A model generated the notes under the pieces. That model was not told the origin of the DNA. It made no database searches and worked only from the letters and a program-made list of their open reading frames with translations. A stretch of DNA of 64,000 nucleotides from positions 1 to 64,000 of the forward strand of contig CAIPTY010000023.1 in NCBI GenBank assembly GCA_903868145.1, read 5' to 3'. The position numbers and the translations under genes are program-made. The first letter of the stretch is position 1. Every line of letters begins with the position of its first letter. Shown here one piece after another: positions 40,970 to 51,924 of the stretch. This DNA comes from an uncultured Desulfuromonadales bacterium. Its GTDB lineage: Bacteria > Desulfobacterota > Desulfuromonadia > Geobacterales > Pseudopelobacteraceae.

Positions 40970-42861
40970 CGCTTGTGGCGATCCATCCTGCGCCATCCCC
41001 CCAGGCTGTGCCGCTGGCCAACGCATTTCTGCAGAGCTACCTCGAAGCATCCCCTCCAGCTGCCGGACCGATTGAGATTGAGCGGGCAGATTTCTTCCTC
41101 CATCAGGAGTCTGCCACCTGTGTCGATGAAATTGTTACCCGGCAACCGGCAGTGGTCGGTTTCTCGGTGTATGTCTGGAATCGTAAATTATGCGCTGAGA
41201 TTGCCGGTGAGCTGCGACTCCGACAGCCGGGGATTATCATCTTCGCAGGAGGGCCGGAGGCTACCGCCGATCCGGCTGGCCTGCTGGCGGAGGGCGGTCT
41301 CGACTTCCTGATTTCCGGCGAGGGGGAGAAGCCGTTTGCCGAGGTCTGCGCCCGGCTGGCGGTCGGAGCGGATGTGGCAGGTATCCCCGGCGTTGTCACT
41401 CTGGAAAAAAACGGGATTTCCCTGATCCCGGCGCAGTCGCTCACCGATCTGGACAGCATCCCTTCCCCCTGGCTTAATGGAATTCTTGACGCCGCACGGT
41501 ATCCGGGAATCCTCTGGCAGTTGTCGCGCGGTTGCGGTTTCAACTGTGACTTCTGCTTCGATTCCCGCGACCGTCACGGTGTGCGGCATTTTTCGCTGGA
41601 ACGGATTGAGGCGGAATTGCGGCACTTTGCCTGTCATGGCGTCAGCCAGGTCTTCGTGCTGGACTCCACCTTCAATCAGGATGTGCGCCGGGCCAAGACC
41701 ATCCTGCGGATGATCCGGAAGATCGCCCCACACATCCATTTCCACTTCGAGGTGCGCAGCGAGTTTCTCGACCGGGAGATGGCAGGGCTTTTCGCCGGTA
41801 TCACCTGCTCCCTGCAGATTGGCCTGCAGAGCGCCGATCCACAGGTATTACGGAGAGTTGGCCGCAGTTTTCGCCGAGATGACTTTGTCCGCCGAACCAT
41901 GCTGCTGAACGACACCGGCGCAGTGTTCGGTTTTGATCTTATGTACGGCCTGCCCGGTGATACCCTGAGTGGCTTCCGCGACAGCCTCGATTTTGCCCTG
42001 GGGCTCTACCCAAATCACCTGGACATCTTTCCGCTGGCCGTACTTCCCGGCACTGCACTGGCTTCCCGGGCTGCATCGCACGGTCTCGATCATCTGCCGG
42101 TACCGCCCTACACCTTGACCGCATCGCCATCCTTCACTTCCGGTGACATGGCTGCGGCACGCACACTGGCCATGGCCTGCGACATCTTTTACACGCGGGG
42201 TCGCGCCGTAGCCTGGTTCAACGGTGTGATCCACCCTCTGGCGGTGAGCCCTTCGTTATTTCTGCAACAGTTCGCGGAGTGGCTTGAGCAGCAGCCGGTC
42301 GCCTGCATCGATGAAACCGGCCTGTCGGACGAGCAGATCTGGCAACTTCAGCGGGCTTTTCTCTCGTGGCGATTTGGCACCAAAAAGCTGGGGCGATTGC
42401 TGCCGGCGGTTCTCGACCTGCTGGACTATCACTATCACTACGCCGCAGCTCTGTTGACACCCCCGCCACAGATTCCTTCAAAAAAGAGCATGGCCGGGAT
42501 GCGGCTCCTGCAGATCCCCCTGAGCTTGGCACCATCAGCCCGTCCGGCACACTTCAGCTACGAAATTCTGGAAATACTGGATGCGGGAGCGCCCGACGTG
42601 CTCAACTTTGCCGACACTCTCGAGCCATGCGGTTCCTGGGCTGTCATCTATCCAACGGCCAAAGGTGTCCGCACCGAATCGTTCGATCCTTCCCTGTACC
42701 GCCTGCTGGAGGAGCTGGATGGGCGTACAGCGCCTTCAACCCTCATATCGGATCTTGGCATCACGGCTGGCGACGCCGGTGATTTCCTCGCGTTCGCCGT
42801 ATCCGAAGGCATCGTTCTAATCCCGTCTTCCGCGACCTCGAATAAAATCCGTTGCCGCTGA
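40960..42861 (+). CDS. B12-binding radical SAM protein, DUF4080-type
   Basis: 633 residues. The cobalamin-binding-like N-domain covers about 1-135 (VVGFSVYVWNRKLCAEIAG, IIFAGGPEATADP, FLISGEGEKPFAEVC). The radical SAM core (about 180-390) has SRGCGFNCDFCFDSR with Cys192, Cys196 and Cys199, then FVLDSTFNQD and LMYGLPGDTLSG. The C-terminal 240 residues resemble DUF4080 and include QQFAEWLEQQPVA and WRFGTKKLGRLLPAVLDLLDY. Members may act on RNA or natural products; the substrate is unknown. ATG 40960 lies inside the end of the ParB-like gene. A terminator follows. Confidence 0.88.
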   Translation: MRLTLVAIHPAPSPQAVPLANAFLQSYLEASPPAAGPIEIERADFFLHQESATCVDEIVTRQPAVVGFSVYVWNRKLCAEIAGELRLRQPGIIIFAGGPEATADPAGLLAEGGLDFLISGEGEKPFAEVCARLAVGADVAGIPGVVTLEKNGISLIPAQSLTDLDSIPSPWLNGILDAARYPGILWQLSRGCGFNCDFCFDSRDRHGVRHFSLERIEAELRHFACHGVSQVFVLDSTFNQDVRRAKTILRMIRKIAPHIHFHFEVRSEFLDREMAGLFAGITCSLQIGLQSADPQVLRRVGRSFRRDDFVRRTMLLNDTGAVFGFDLMYGLPGDTLSGFRDSLDFALGLYPNHLDIFPLAVLPGTALASRAASHGLDHLPVPPYTLTASPSFTSGDMAAARTLAMACDIFYTRGRAVAWFNGVIHPLAVSPSLFLQQFAEWLEQQPVACIDETGLSDEQIWQLQRAFLSWRFGTKKLGRLLPAVLDLLDYHYHYAAALLTPPPQIPSKKSMAGMRLLQIPLSLAPSARPAHFSYEILEILDAGAPDVLNFADTLEPCGSWAVIYPTAKGVRTESFDPSLYRLLEELDGRTAPSTLISDLGITAGDAGDFLAFAVSEGIVLIPSSATSNKIRCR

Positions 42862-42896
42862 TGGGACATTGATGCTATAGGTAGCCCGTACCTGAG

Positions 42897-42923
42897 CCAC
42901 AGGGAGCACCCCTGTGGTTTTTT
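42897..42923 (+). terminator. Rho-independent terminator after the radical SAM operon
   Basis: CCACAGGG (42897-42904) pairs with CCCTGTGG (42910-42917), 5-nt loop, then TTTTTT. Confidence 0.88.
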
Positions 42924-42949
42924 ATTTTCTGTCAAAGGGAGCATTTTAC

Positions 42950-44587
42950 ATGATTACCGCATCGAATATATCCCTCGCCTACGGCAAGCGGGTCATTTTC
43001 AAGGACGTCAATATAAAGTTCACTCCCGGCAACTGCTACGGTCTGATCGGGGCAAACGGTGCCGGTAAATCCACCTTTCTCAAGATACTGGCGGGAGAGG
43101 CGGAAGCCGATAAGGGAGAGATTGCCATCGGCCCGCGAGAGCGGGTTGCAGTCCTCAGGCAGGATCAGTTTGCCTTTGACGAGGCAACCGTTTTCAATAC
43201 CGTCATCATGGGTCATCGTCGGCTGTACGATATCATGGTCGAGCGCGAGGCAATCTATGCCAAGGCGGATTTCTCGGAGGAGGATGGCGCCCGTTCAGCC
43301 GAACTGGAGGGGGACTTCGCCGAGATGAACGGCTACGAAGCGGAATCCGAGGCAGCAGTATTGCTGAACGGGCTCGGCATTACCGAGGAATTGCGCCACA
43401 AGAAGATGAAAGAGCTGGAGGGTGGCGACAAGGTGCGGGTGCTGCTGGCACAGGCGCTGTTCGGCAGCCCGGATGTGCTGCTCCTTGATGAGCCGACCAA
43501 CAACCTTGACCTGAAATCCATCTCCTGGCTGGAGGAATTTCTCTTCCGTTTTCCCAATACCGTGATTGTCGTTTCCCACGACCGTCACTTCCTCAACCAG
43601 GTCTGCACCCACACCGCCGACATCGATTTTGGCCGGATCACGGTGTATGTGGGCAACTACGATTTCTGGTACCATGCCAGCCAGTTGAACCTGAAGCAGA
43701 AGCAGAACGAGAACCGCAAGGTCTCCGAAAAGGCCGATGAATTGAAGGCCTTTATCCAGCGCTTCAGCTCCAACGCCTCCAAGGCCAAGCAGGCCACATC
43801 CCGTAAAAAGCTGCTGGACAAGCTGACCCTTGAGGATATGCCGGTTTCGTCACGCAAATATCCGCACGTGATGTTCAAGCCGGAACGCCCCTGCGGCGAC
43901 ATCATCCTGGAGATCGAGGGGCTCTCAAAAACGATCGATGGTGTGCAGGTTCTTAACAACCTGTCGCTGATTGTACGGAAAAACGACAAGATCGCCTTTG
44001 TGGGCAGCAATGGCCTGGCAAAAACGACCCTCTTCCAGATCCTTGCCGGAGAGCTGGAACCTGACAGCGGCAGCTTTCGTTGGGGTGTGACAATCTCTTC
44101 GGCCTATTTCCCCAAGGAAAACAGCTCCTACTTTGAAAAAGATCTGAATCTGATCGAGTGGCTGGGGCAGTTCTCACCGCCGACCGAGGGTGAAACCTTT
44201 GCGCGTGGTTTTTTGGGCAGGATGCTGTTCTCCGGTGACGAGGCCACCAAGAAATGCTCGGTTCTATCCGGTGGCGAACGGGTGCGCTGCATGCTGGCCC
44301 GCATGATGCTGACCGGCGCCAACGTCATCATTCTGGATGAACCGACCAATCATCTCGATCTGGAATCCATCACCGCACTGAACGACGGATTGATCGCTTT
44401 CAGCGAGGTGGTGCTGTTCGCCTCGCATGACCACGAGTTTGTGGCAACCGTGGCAAACAGAATCGTGGAGATTACTCCCGGCGGGATCATCGATCGGACC
44501 ATGGGATTTGAGGAATATCTGGAGGATGCTGAAGTCGCACGGGAGCGGGATAATCTGTACCACGGCCATGCGGAGTTGAGCCTGTAA
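42950..44587 (+). CDS. ABC-F ATPase, YbiT-like
   Basis: 545 residues with two nucleotide-binding domains and no membrane part. NBD1 has Walker A GANGAGKST, signature LEGGDKVRV and DVLLLDEPTNNLD. The linker (QKQNENRKVSEKADELKAFI) is the P-site tRNA interaction motif of ribosomal ABC-F proteins. NBD2 has VGSNGLAKTT, in which the second-last Gly of the P-loop is Ala, signature LSGGERVRC, and VIILDEPTNHLD. The AKTT variant is, from memory, typical of this subgroup. ABC-F proteins act on stalled ribosomes. ATG 42950 has AAAGGGAG upstream, and a longer frame would run back into the terminator. Confidence 0.93.
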   Translation: MITASNISLAYGKRVIFKDVNIKFTPGNCYGLIGANGAGKSTFLKILAGEAEADKGEIAIGPRERVAVLRQDQFAFDEATVFNTVIMGHRRLYDIMVEREAIYAKADFSEEDGARSAELEGDFAEMNGYEAESEAAVLLNGLGITEELRHKKMKELEGGDKVRVLLAQALFGSPDVLLLDEPTNNLDLKSISWLEEFLFRFPNTVIVVSHDRHFLNQVCTHTADIDFGRITVYVGNYDFWYHASQLNLKQKQNENRKVSEKADELKAFIQRFSSNASKAKQATSRKKLLDKLTLEDMPVSSRKYPHVMFKPERPCGDIILEIEGLSKTIDGVQVLNNLSLIVRKNDKIAFVGSNGLAKTTLFQILAGELEPDSGSFRWGVTISSAYFPKENSSYFEKDLNLIEWLGQFSPPTEGETFARGFLGRMLFSGDEATKKCSVLSGGERVRCMLARMMLTGANVIILDEPTNHLDLESITALNDGLIAFSEVVLFASHDHEFVATVANRIVEITPGGIIDRTMGFEEYLEDAEVARERDNLYHGHAELSL

Positions 44588-44606
44588 GCCGATTTTGATC
44601 AAAAAA

Positions 44607-45077
44607 TCAAGGGGGGGACTGGCTGATGGAGGTGATATAGACCGTCAGATCGCCGTTGGGGCGCTTGATGTGGACTTCTTCGTCGAGTTTCTTGTGCAGC
44701 AGTGCCTGGCCTACCGGTGAATCGATGCTGATTCTGCCGACTGTCACGTCTATCTCGTCCGGGCCGACGAGCTGGTAGCAACGACTTACACCGTCAACAT
44801 CCTCGTATCCCACCCAGCAGCCGAAAGAAACGACCTTTGGATTTACCGGTGCGGCGGCGACTTTGAGCAGCTTGAGTCTGTTGCCGAGATGTTTCAGTTT
44901 GCTGTCGATCTCGCGCAGTCGCTTCTTACCGTAAATGTATTCCGCGTTTTCAGAGCGATCCCCTTCTGCCGCAGCATCGGAAACCCCCTGGCACACCTTG
45001 GGCCGCTCGACCCGCCAGAGGTAGTGGTACTCGTTCTCAAGTTTTTTAAGCCCTTCGGCCGAGATCAGATTAGTCAT
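44607..45077 (-). CDS. greB: Transcription elongation factor GreB
   Basis: 156 residues. The N-terminal coiled coil has RVERPKVCQGVSDAAAEGDR and SENAEYIYGKKRLREID, including the DRSENAEY acidic tip that reaches into the RNA polymerase channel. The C-terminal FKBP-like domain has DEIDVTVGRISIDSPVGQALL. It rescues backtracked polymerase by RNA cleavage. The Y-IYGKKRLREID block favours GreB over GreA. It converges with the ABC-F gene 20 nt away. The ATG lies 76 nt beyond the cold-shock gene on the same strand, separated by that gene's terminator. Confidence 0.95.
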   Translation of the reverse strand: MTNLISAEGLKKLENEYHYLWRVERPKVCQGVSDAAAEGDRSENAEYIYGKKRLREIDSKLKHLGNRLKLLKVAAAPVNPKVVSFGCWVGYEDVDGVSRCYQLVGPDEIDVTVGRISIDSPVGQALLHKKLDEEVHIKRPNGDLTVYITSISQSPP

Positions 45078-45096
45078 GCGGCTGTTCCCCTGCCCA

Positions 45097-45123
45097 TAAA
45101 AAAACCCCGGATCTCTCCGGGGT
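45097..45123 (-). terminator. Rho-independent terminator of the cold-shock gene
   Basis: On the reverse strand ACCCCGGA (45123-45116) pairs with TCCGGGGT (45111-45104), 4-nt loop, followed by seven T. It lies just before the greB start, which may be partly read through. Confidence 0.92.
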
Positions 45124-45153
45124 CTTTTGTTCCCTGTTGAAAGCGTAAACTTC

Positions 45154-45354
45154 TTACGCTCTGGTTACGTTCGATGCCTGGAGGCCCTTGGGGCCTTTGA
45201 CTACCTCAAACGTTACGCTATCGCCCTCAGCAAGTGATTTGAAACCATCGCCAACGATTGCGGAGAAGTGAACGAATACATCATCGCCACCTTCCTGCTC
45301 CAGAAAACCAAACCCCTTGCTGTCATTGAACCATTTCACTGTTCCGTTTACCAT
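45154..45354 (-). CDS. Cold-shock-domain protein
   Basis: 66 residues, one cold-shock OB fold: [18 protein letters not shown] (RNP1 KGFGF) and [10 protein letters not shown] (RNP2), ending [14 protein letters not shown]. It binds single-stranded RNA/DNA as an RNA chaperone. ATG 45354 has AGGAG 11 nt upstream. The upstream leader of about 60 nt could respond to temperature as in other csp genes, but no structure was resolved here. It has its own promoter and terminator. Confidence 0.96.
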   Translation of the reverse strand: MVNGTVKWFNDSKGFGFLEQEGGDDVFVHFSAIVGDGFKSLAEGDSVTFEVVKGPKGLQASNVTRA

Positions 45355-45417
45355 GTTCTTCTTTCTCCTGATACTTCTCTTTAAGTTTGTCCGGGAAGAT
45401 CCACGGACGTTCATCAT

Positions 45418-45446
45418 GTTTATCAGCTTGTGGTATGCAAAGTCAA
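45418..45446 (-). promoter_or_regulatory. Sigma-70-type promoter of the cold-shock gene
   Basis: On the reverse strand TTGACT (45446-45441) and ATAAAC (45423-45418) are spaced by 17 nt, giving a leader of about 55 nt. Confidence 0.6.
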
Positions 45447-45476
45447 TCTAATTAATTCATATACGAAACTATTTTT

Positions 45477-47114
<1,638 letters not shown>

Positions 47115-47296
47115 GGTTTCAGGAACCTCGTGCGCTGAAATGGAGTTGAACCTGATAACATGACGTGTGCCGGGTGGCAACCGAAAATATGGGACTGTTA
47201 GGTTGACGAACATCATGAAAAAAGAGAGTATGACAACTCATTGAATTCAGATGTCATTCCAAACCAAAATCTCCAGCTCTTGCCCATGAGGTACCC

Positions 47297-49195
47297 GTGG
47301 CACTTATATCCCTGCGCAGCATAACCCTGGCCTTCGGCGGACCACCGCTTTTTGACGGTATCAACCTACAGATCGAACCGGGTGACCGGCTCTGCCTGAT
47401 GGGTCGCAACGGCAGCGGCAAATCGACACTGCTGAGGCTGATCGGCGGCGAACTGTTGCCGGAGAGAGGCGAGATCCAGCGCCAGCAGGGACTCAAAGTG
47501 GCACAGCTCACCCAGGAGGTGCCGCTGGGCCTGATCGGCTCTGTATTTGACGTGGTCGCCTCCGGCATGGGAGCTGCTGCGGCGCTGCTGGCGGAGTATC
47601 ACCACGTCAGCCACGAACTGGCTCATGACAGCAGCGGGAAACTGCTGGTTCGCCTGGAGTCGCTGCAAAAAGAACTGGAGGAGCATGACGGCTGGAATCT
47701 GCATCAGGAGGTGGAGCGGGTGCTGAACCGGCTTGGTCTGGATGCCGAGGCAGAATTCACGGAACTCTCCGGCGGGACCAAACGGCGGGTTCTGCTTGCC
47801 CGCGCGCTGGTTTCTTCGCCGGACATCCTGATTCTGGATGAACCGACCAACCACCTTGACATCGACACGATCCTCTGGCTGGAGGAATTTCTGGCTAAGA
47901 ATGTCAGGACGGTGCTGTTCGTGACCCATGATCGCGCCTTTGCCCGGAGGCTGGCAAATCGGGTTGCGGAACTGGATCGGGGCAGAATCTACGCATTCCC
48001 CTGCGGCTACGATGAATTCACGGAACGCCGTGAGGCGCTGCTTGAGGCCGAAATCACCCGGCAGGCGCTGTTCGACAAAAAACTGGCACAGGAAGAGGTC
48101 TGGGTCAGGCAGGGGATCAAGGCCCGCCGTACCCGTAATGAAGGGAGAGTCCGGGCGCTGAAGAAACTGCGCGAGGAGTACCGTCAGCGCCGCGAACAGC
48201 AGGGGACAGCCAGGATTCAGTTGCAGCACGCGGATCGTTCCGGTGCGCTGGTGGCCGAGGCGAGCGGCCTCACCTTCTCCTACGGCAACCGCCCGATTGT
48301 GAAGGACCTCACCACCACGATCATGCGCGGCGACCGGATCGGGATCATCGGGCCCAACGGATCCGGCAAGACCACCCTGCTGCGCCTGCTGCTGGGCGAA
48401 CTGGAACCGCACCAGGGAGAGATCAGGCTGGGAACCCGCCGTGAGGTGCTCTACTTCGATCAGCTCCGTGAACAGCTCGATCTGGACAAGAGTGTGCAGG
48501 AAAACGTCGGCGAGGGAAACGACACCCTGATCATCAATGGCCGGTCACGCCATATCATCGGCTATCTGCAGGATTTCCTCTTCTCGCCCGAACGGGCGCG
48601 CTCACCGGTCAGCATCCTTTCCGGCGGCGAGCGTAATCGCCTGTTGCTGGCCAAACTCTTCACCAAACCCTCGAACATCCTGGTGATGGACGAGCCGACT
48701 AACGACCTGGATGCCGAGACACTCGACCTGCTGGAGGATCTGTTGATGGAGTATCCCGGCACGCTGCTGCTGGTCAGCCATGATCGCGAATTTCTGAACA
48801 ACGTGGTTTCAAGTACGCTGGTGCTGTCCGGCAATGGCACGGTGCGGGAGTTTGAGGGTGGCTATGACGACTGGCTGAGCCGGTCTGCGCTTGAGACGGC
48901 TGCCGTATCCCCGGTGACACTGAAGGCAGGTGCGGAAAAGGGAAGACCGCAGAAGGAACGCGCCCGGAAACTCTCATTCAAGGATGAGCGCGAGCTGGAA
49001 GCGTTGCCGGACCGGATAGCAGCGCTGGAGGCGGAGCAGGCAGAACTGCACACACGGCTCTCCGATCCGGAGTTTTATAAATCGGCAGGCACTGAGGTGG
49101 CTTCGATCAATGGCCGCCTGGCGGCGCTTGAGCAGGAGCTTGAGGGGGCCTATCTGCGCTGGGACGAGCTTGAGTCGATGAAAAATCCTGCATGA
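47297..49195 (+). CDS. uup: ABC-F ATPase Uup
   Basis: 632 residues: MGRNGSGKST with LSGGTKRRVLLA and DILILDEPTNHLD, then GPNGSGKTT with LSGGERNRLLLA and ILVMDEPTNDLD. The C-terminal 90 residues form a basic then coiled-coil extension (EREL-type DERELEALPDRIAALEAEQA), the DNA/RNA-binding tail that marks Uup. The linker has KARRTRNEGRVRALKKLREE. Uup affects transposon excision and translation. The start is GTG 47297, with GAGG 8-11 nt before it. The 182 nt between this gene and the divergent ABC-F must hold both promoters. Confidence 0.93.
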   Translation: MALISLRSITLAFGGPPLFDGINLQIEPGDRLCLMGRNGSGKSTLLRLIGGELLPERGEIQRQQGLKVAQLTQEVPLGLIGSVFDVVASGMGAAAALLAEYHHVSHELAHDSSGKLLVRLESLQKELEEHDGWNLHQEVERVLNRLGLDAEAEFTELSGGTKRRVLLARALVSSPDILILDEPTNHLDIDTILWLEEFLAKNVRTVLFVTHDRAFARRLANRVAELDRGRIYAFPCGYDEFTERREALLEAEITRQALFDKKLAQEEVWVRQGIKARRTRNEGRVRALKKLREEYRQRREQQGTARIQLQHADRSGALVAEASGLTFSYGNRPIVKDLTTTIMRGDRIGIIGPNGSGKTTLLRLLLGELEPHQGEIRLGTRREVLYFDQLREQLDLDKSVQENVGEGNDTLIINGRSRHIIGYLQDFLFSPERARSPVSILSGGERNRLLLAKLFTKPSNILVMDEPTNDLDAETLDLLEDLLMEYPGTLLLVSHDREFLNNVVSSTLVLSGNGTVREFEGGYDDWLSRSALETAAVSPVTLKAGAEKGRPQKERARKLSFKDERELEALPDRIAALEAEQAELHTRLSDPEFYKSAGTEVASINGRLAALEQELEGAYLRWDELESMKNPA

Positions 49196-49196
49196 T

Positions 49197-49601
49197 TCAG
49201 TGGTCGTGATACCCCATGACCACCAGAAGGCAGCTCCCGTCGGCAATCACGTTCACCCCTTTTTCCTGGCAGAGCGAAACGGCCGCGGGGCTTTCTGATC
49301 CGGGCTGCATCCAGATGTTCTCGATCCCGTGGGCGATGGCCAGAGGTACAAGCTTTTCCGTAACTGTCGGCGGGGTGATCATGGAGATGCTCTTCACCTC
49401 CGGCGGCAGCTCATCGACGGATTTCACGCATGCAAGTCCCTCTATTTCCGTCTCATTCGGGTTGACCGGCACCGCCTGCTTTCCGTTTTGCACGTAACAC
49501 CGCAGCACCCGGTTACCGAACTTCTGGCGGTTGGACGACGCCCCCACCACACCGAACTTTGCGGCGGAAAGAAACTGATTGATCTGCTCCGTAATACTCA
49601 T
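49197..49601 (-). CDS. CoA-binding-domain protein (YccU-like)
   Basis: 134 residues, a single Rossmann-like CoA-binding domain: FGVVGASSNRQKFGNRVLR, KQAVPVNPNE, then MITPPTVTEKLVPLAIAHGI and IWMQPGSES. The family resembles the N-domain of succinyl-CoA synthetase alpha, and the biological role is not known. It converges with uup (1 nt between stops) and follows the kinase gene at 49620 in operon orientation, 18 nt apart. Confidence 0.92.
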   Translation of the reverse strand: MSITEQINQFLSAAKFGVVGASSNRQKFGNRVLRCYVQNGKQAVPVNPNETEIEGLACVKSVDELPPEVKSISMITPPTVTEKLVPLAIAHGIENIWMQPGSESPAAVSLCQEKGVNVIADGSCLLVVMGYHDH

Positions 49602-49619
49602 GATACCCCTCCCTGTTTT

Positions 49620-51692
49620 TTATGTGGCCGGAAGAAAAATGGTGACGGCCGTTCCTTTTCCGACCTCCGACGCAATGTCGATGAAACCTTTATGTCTGCC
49701 GATTACCGACAGGGTTGAACTGAGTCCGAGACCCGTGCCGCTCTCCCTGGTTGTGAAGTACGGATCGTATACCTTGTGAAGATCCTCTTCCGGTATTCCT
49801 CCTCCGCTATCCTCAATGACGATCTTTACATAACTTCCCGGTAGCAGCGAGTATCTGTTGCCGTCAGGCAGCGTGGCGGGATCAATCCGAATCGTCAGGG
49901 TTCCGCCCTCCGGCATGGCCTGGACGGCATTCAGTATGATGTTGTTGAACGCCTGGCCGATCTCCTGACTATCCACATTCACGGTCCGACTCACCGTGCA
50001 GTCAATGTGTCCTTTGACATCGGTTCCTGTCAGAAACAGGGAGACCGACTCCCGAATCAGGTCATCGATGGGAACCGGTTTTCTTACGGGAGCGCCGCCT
50101 TTGGCAAATGTGAGAAGCTGGCGCGCAAGAGTGGCGGCACGACGGGATGACGCTTCCGCTGAATCAAGAACAGGCAGCACGGTGTCCGGTTCACCCAGGT
50201 GTTTTTTTGCGTACGCAATATACCCGATGACACCGGTGAGTATGTTATTGAAATTGTGGGCGATCCCTCCGGCAAGAACGCTTATGGATTCAAGCTTCTG
50301 AGCCTTTAGGAGTTCCTGTTGCAGATAATCACGTTCGCTGATGTCATGACCGATCCCTAAAAATACCTTCGTGCCATGCTCAAAATCCGACACTACCGAG
50401 CCATTGGCCGTATATCGCCGCAAACTGCCGTCCTTGCAGAGCACCCGGTATTCAAGCCCGCTCTGTTTTTCACCCGTCTCCATGACTTTCTGCAGAAACG
50501 CGCAGCACCCCTGCACATCATCTGGATGGACAAACGGGGTAAATGGTTGTCCGATGGTTTCTCCGGGGTCATAACCGAAGGCGTCTTTCCAACGGGGTGA
50601 CACATAACTGAAAACCCCTGCTGGCGTCAGGGTGAATACCACGTCATTGGCGTTTTCAACAAACGAACGGAACCGCTGCTCACCTTTCAGGACAGATTGT
50701 TGTGCTTTCTGATTCCGCCTCCACTGCCGATGGAGCAGCCAGCTCGATACCGCAGTAATGGCAAGGAAGAGCATCATTGAGAAAAGCATCGTATCCAGTT
50801 CCGCATACCAGTCCGCAAGATGATCGACGGTCGCCAGACCCACAAAGATGTAGAGCGGATGTGACAGCTTCAACTTACGAAACGAAAAAGTGCGCTCTAT
50901 TGAATCCAGACTGCTTTTTGAGATGTACGTTCCGCCGGACATCCCGGCTCGAATCATTTCTTTAAACTGCGGAGAACTGATCGTGTGCGCCGTATCGCGT
51001 CCCGTACTTTTTAATTCCGGATAGCGCGCCACAAGCTTGAAGTCTGAATCCAGAAGGGTAATTACGCCGTTGGTGCCCACATTTATTTTGGAACATACCT
51101 GCGTCAGATAATCGAGCGTAATACCGGCATAGACCAGTCCGGCAAATCTCCCGTCGGGATGGCTGATTCGTCGGGCAAGAATAATCATCCATCGCCCGGA
51201 GATGCCTCCAATCAGCGGTCGTGAGATGATCAGGCCGACATGGGGCGTGTCCCGGAGATGTGCGAAATAATCTCTGTGGGCCAGACGCATGGTCGTTGCG
51301 GGGGTCACGCTGGAGCCGTAGATCGCGTCTCCTGATGTATTGGTCGCTCTGAGCGATGCAAGCTCCGGCAGACGTGAATTTTCACGTACGATGAAAGCGT
51401 TTAATGACGATTCATCAATTACTCCTGTTGCCAGTTGACGTTCAGCTTCATCAGAAATGGATTGCAGGGCAATATCGATCTTGCCGAAAATGCCGGAAAT
51501 ATTTTCGTCGAGAACCTGCGAGAGATTACTGGTTGTAACAGATGCACGCTCATCATAGACCTGTTTGCTGCGATACAGTGATAACCCGATTATCCCGGCA
51601 ACCACCAGATTAAGGGCAATAACTCCCGTAACCAGCAGCGTGGTCATGGAGCGGCTCAATGCGTCGTCAGATTTTTCCGTTGCGTTGTTCAT
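49620..51692 (-). CDS. Membrane histidine kinase with dCache-like sensor and PAS
   Basis: 690 residues. Transmembrane helix (about 18-40), double-Cache-type periplasmic sensor (about 45-300, with RDYFAHLRDTP and GRFAGLVYAGITLDYL), then a second helix (about 302-321). A PAS domain follows (about 338-455). HisKA has His479 in GGIAHNFNNILTGVIGY. The HATPase domain has NNIILNAVQAMPEGG, DSGGGI and GTGLGLSSTLSVIGRHKG. There is no receiver. The ligand is unknown, and Cache domains often bind small organic acids or amino acids. It diverges from a second kinase with a related sensor, and the two look like duplicates. Confidence 0.93.
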   Translation of the reverse strand: MNNATEKSDDALSRSMTTLLVTGVIALNLVVAGIIGLSLYRSKQVYDERASVTTSNLSQVLDENISGIFGKIDIALQSISDEAERQLATGVIDESSLNAFIVRENSRLPELASLRATNTSGDAIYGSSVTPATTMRLAHRDYFAHLRDTPHVGLIISRPLIGGISGRWMIILARRISHPDGRFAGLVYAGITLDYLTQVCSKINVGTNGVITLLDSDFKLVARYPELKSTGRDTAHTISSPQFKEMIRAGMSGGTYISKSSLDSIERTFSFRKLKLSHPLYIFVGLATVDHLADWYAELDTMLFSMMLFLAITAVSSWLLHRQWRRNQKAQQSVLKGEQRFRSFVENANDVVFTLTPAGVFSYVSPRWKDAFGYDPGETIGQPFTPFVHPDDVQGCCAFLQKVMETGEKQSGLEYRVLCKDGSLRRYTANGSVVSDFEHGTKVFLGIGHDISERDYLQQELLKAQKLESISVLAGGIAHNFNNILTGVIGYIAYAKKHLGEPDTVLPVLDSAEASSRRAATLARQLLTFAKGGAPVRKPVPIDDLIRESVSLFLTGTDVKGHIDCTVSRTVNVDSQEIGQAFNNIILNAVQAMPEGGTLTIRIDPATLPDGNRYSLLPGSYVKIVIEDSGGGIPEEDLHKVYDPYFTTRESGTGLGLSSTLSVIGRHKGFIDIASEVGKGTAVTIFLPAT

Positions 51693-51924
51693 GCAGGTGC
51701 CTGTAGATGGGGGTTACGGTTTGGGTCTCCGGCTCCGATATTTGATCATACATACCAGAAACGGCTTCGTTTCGCCTCTGTAAATTTCCGGCTGGACACA
51801 ATTTTTATCGTCATCCATGAATTGAAACTATCATGGCGTTGTTCTTTATGCTAAAAGGCGCATACGAAATACCATCTCCTCACGACACACAACCATTCCG
51901 GCCGGTTATGATCGAGAACTGCAC

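Noticed and set aside
44588-44606. TTGAT/ATCAA hairpin between the ABC-F gene and greB as a terminator
   Set aside because: The stem has only five AT-rich pairs and no convincing T tract.
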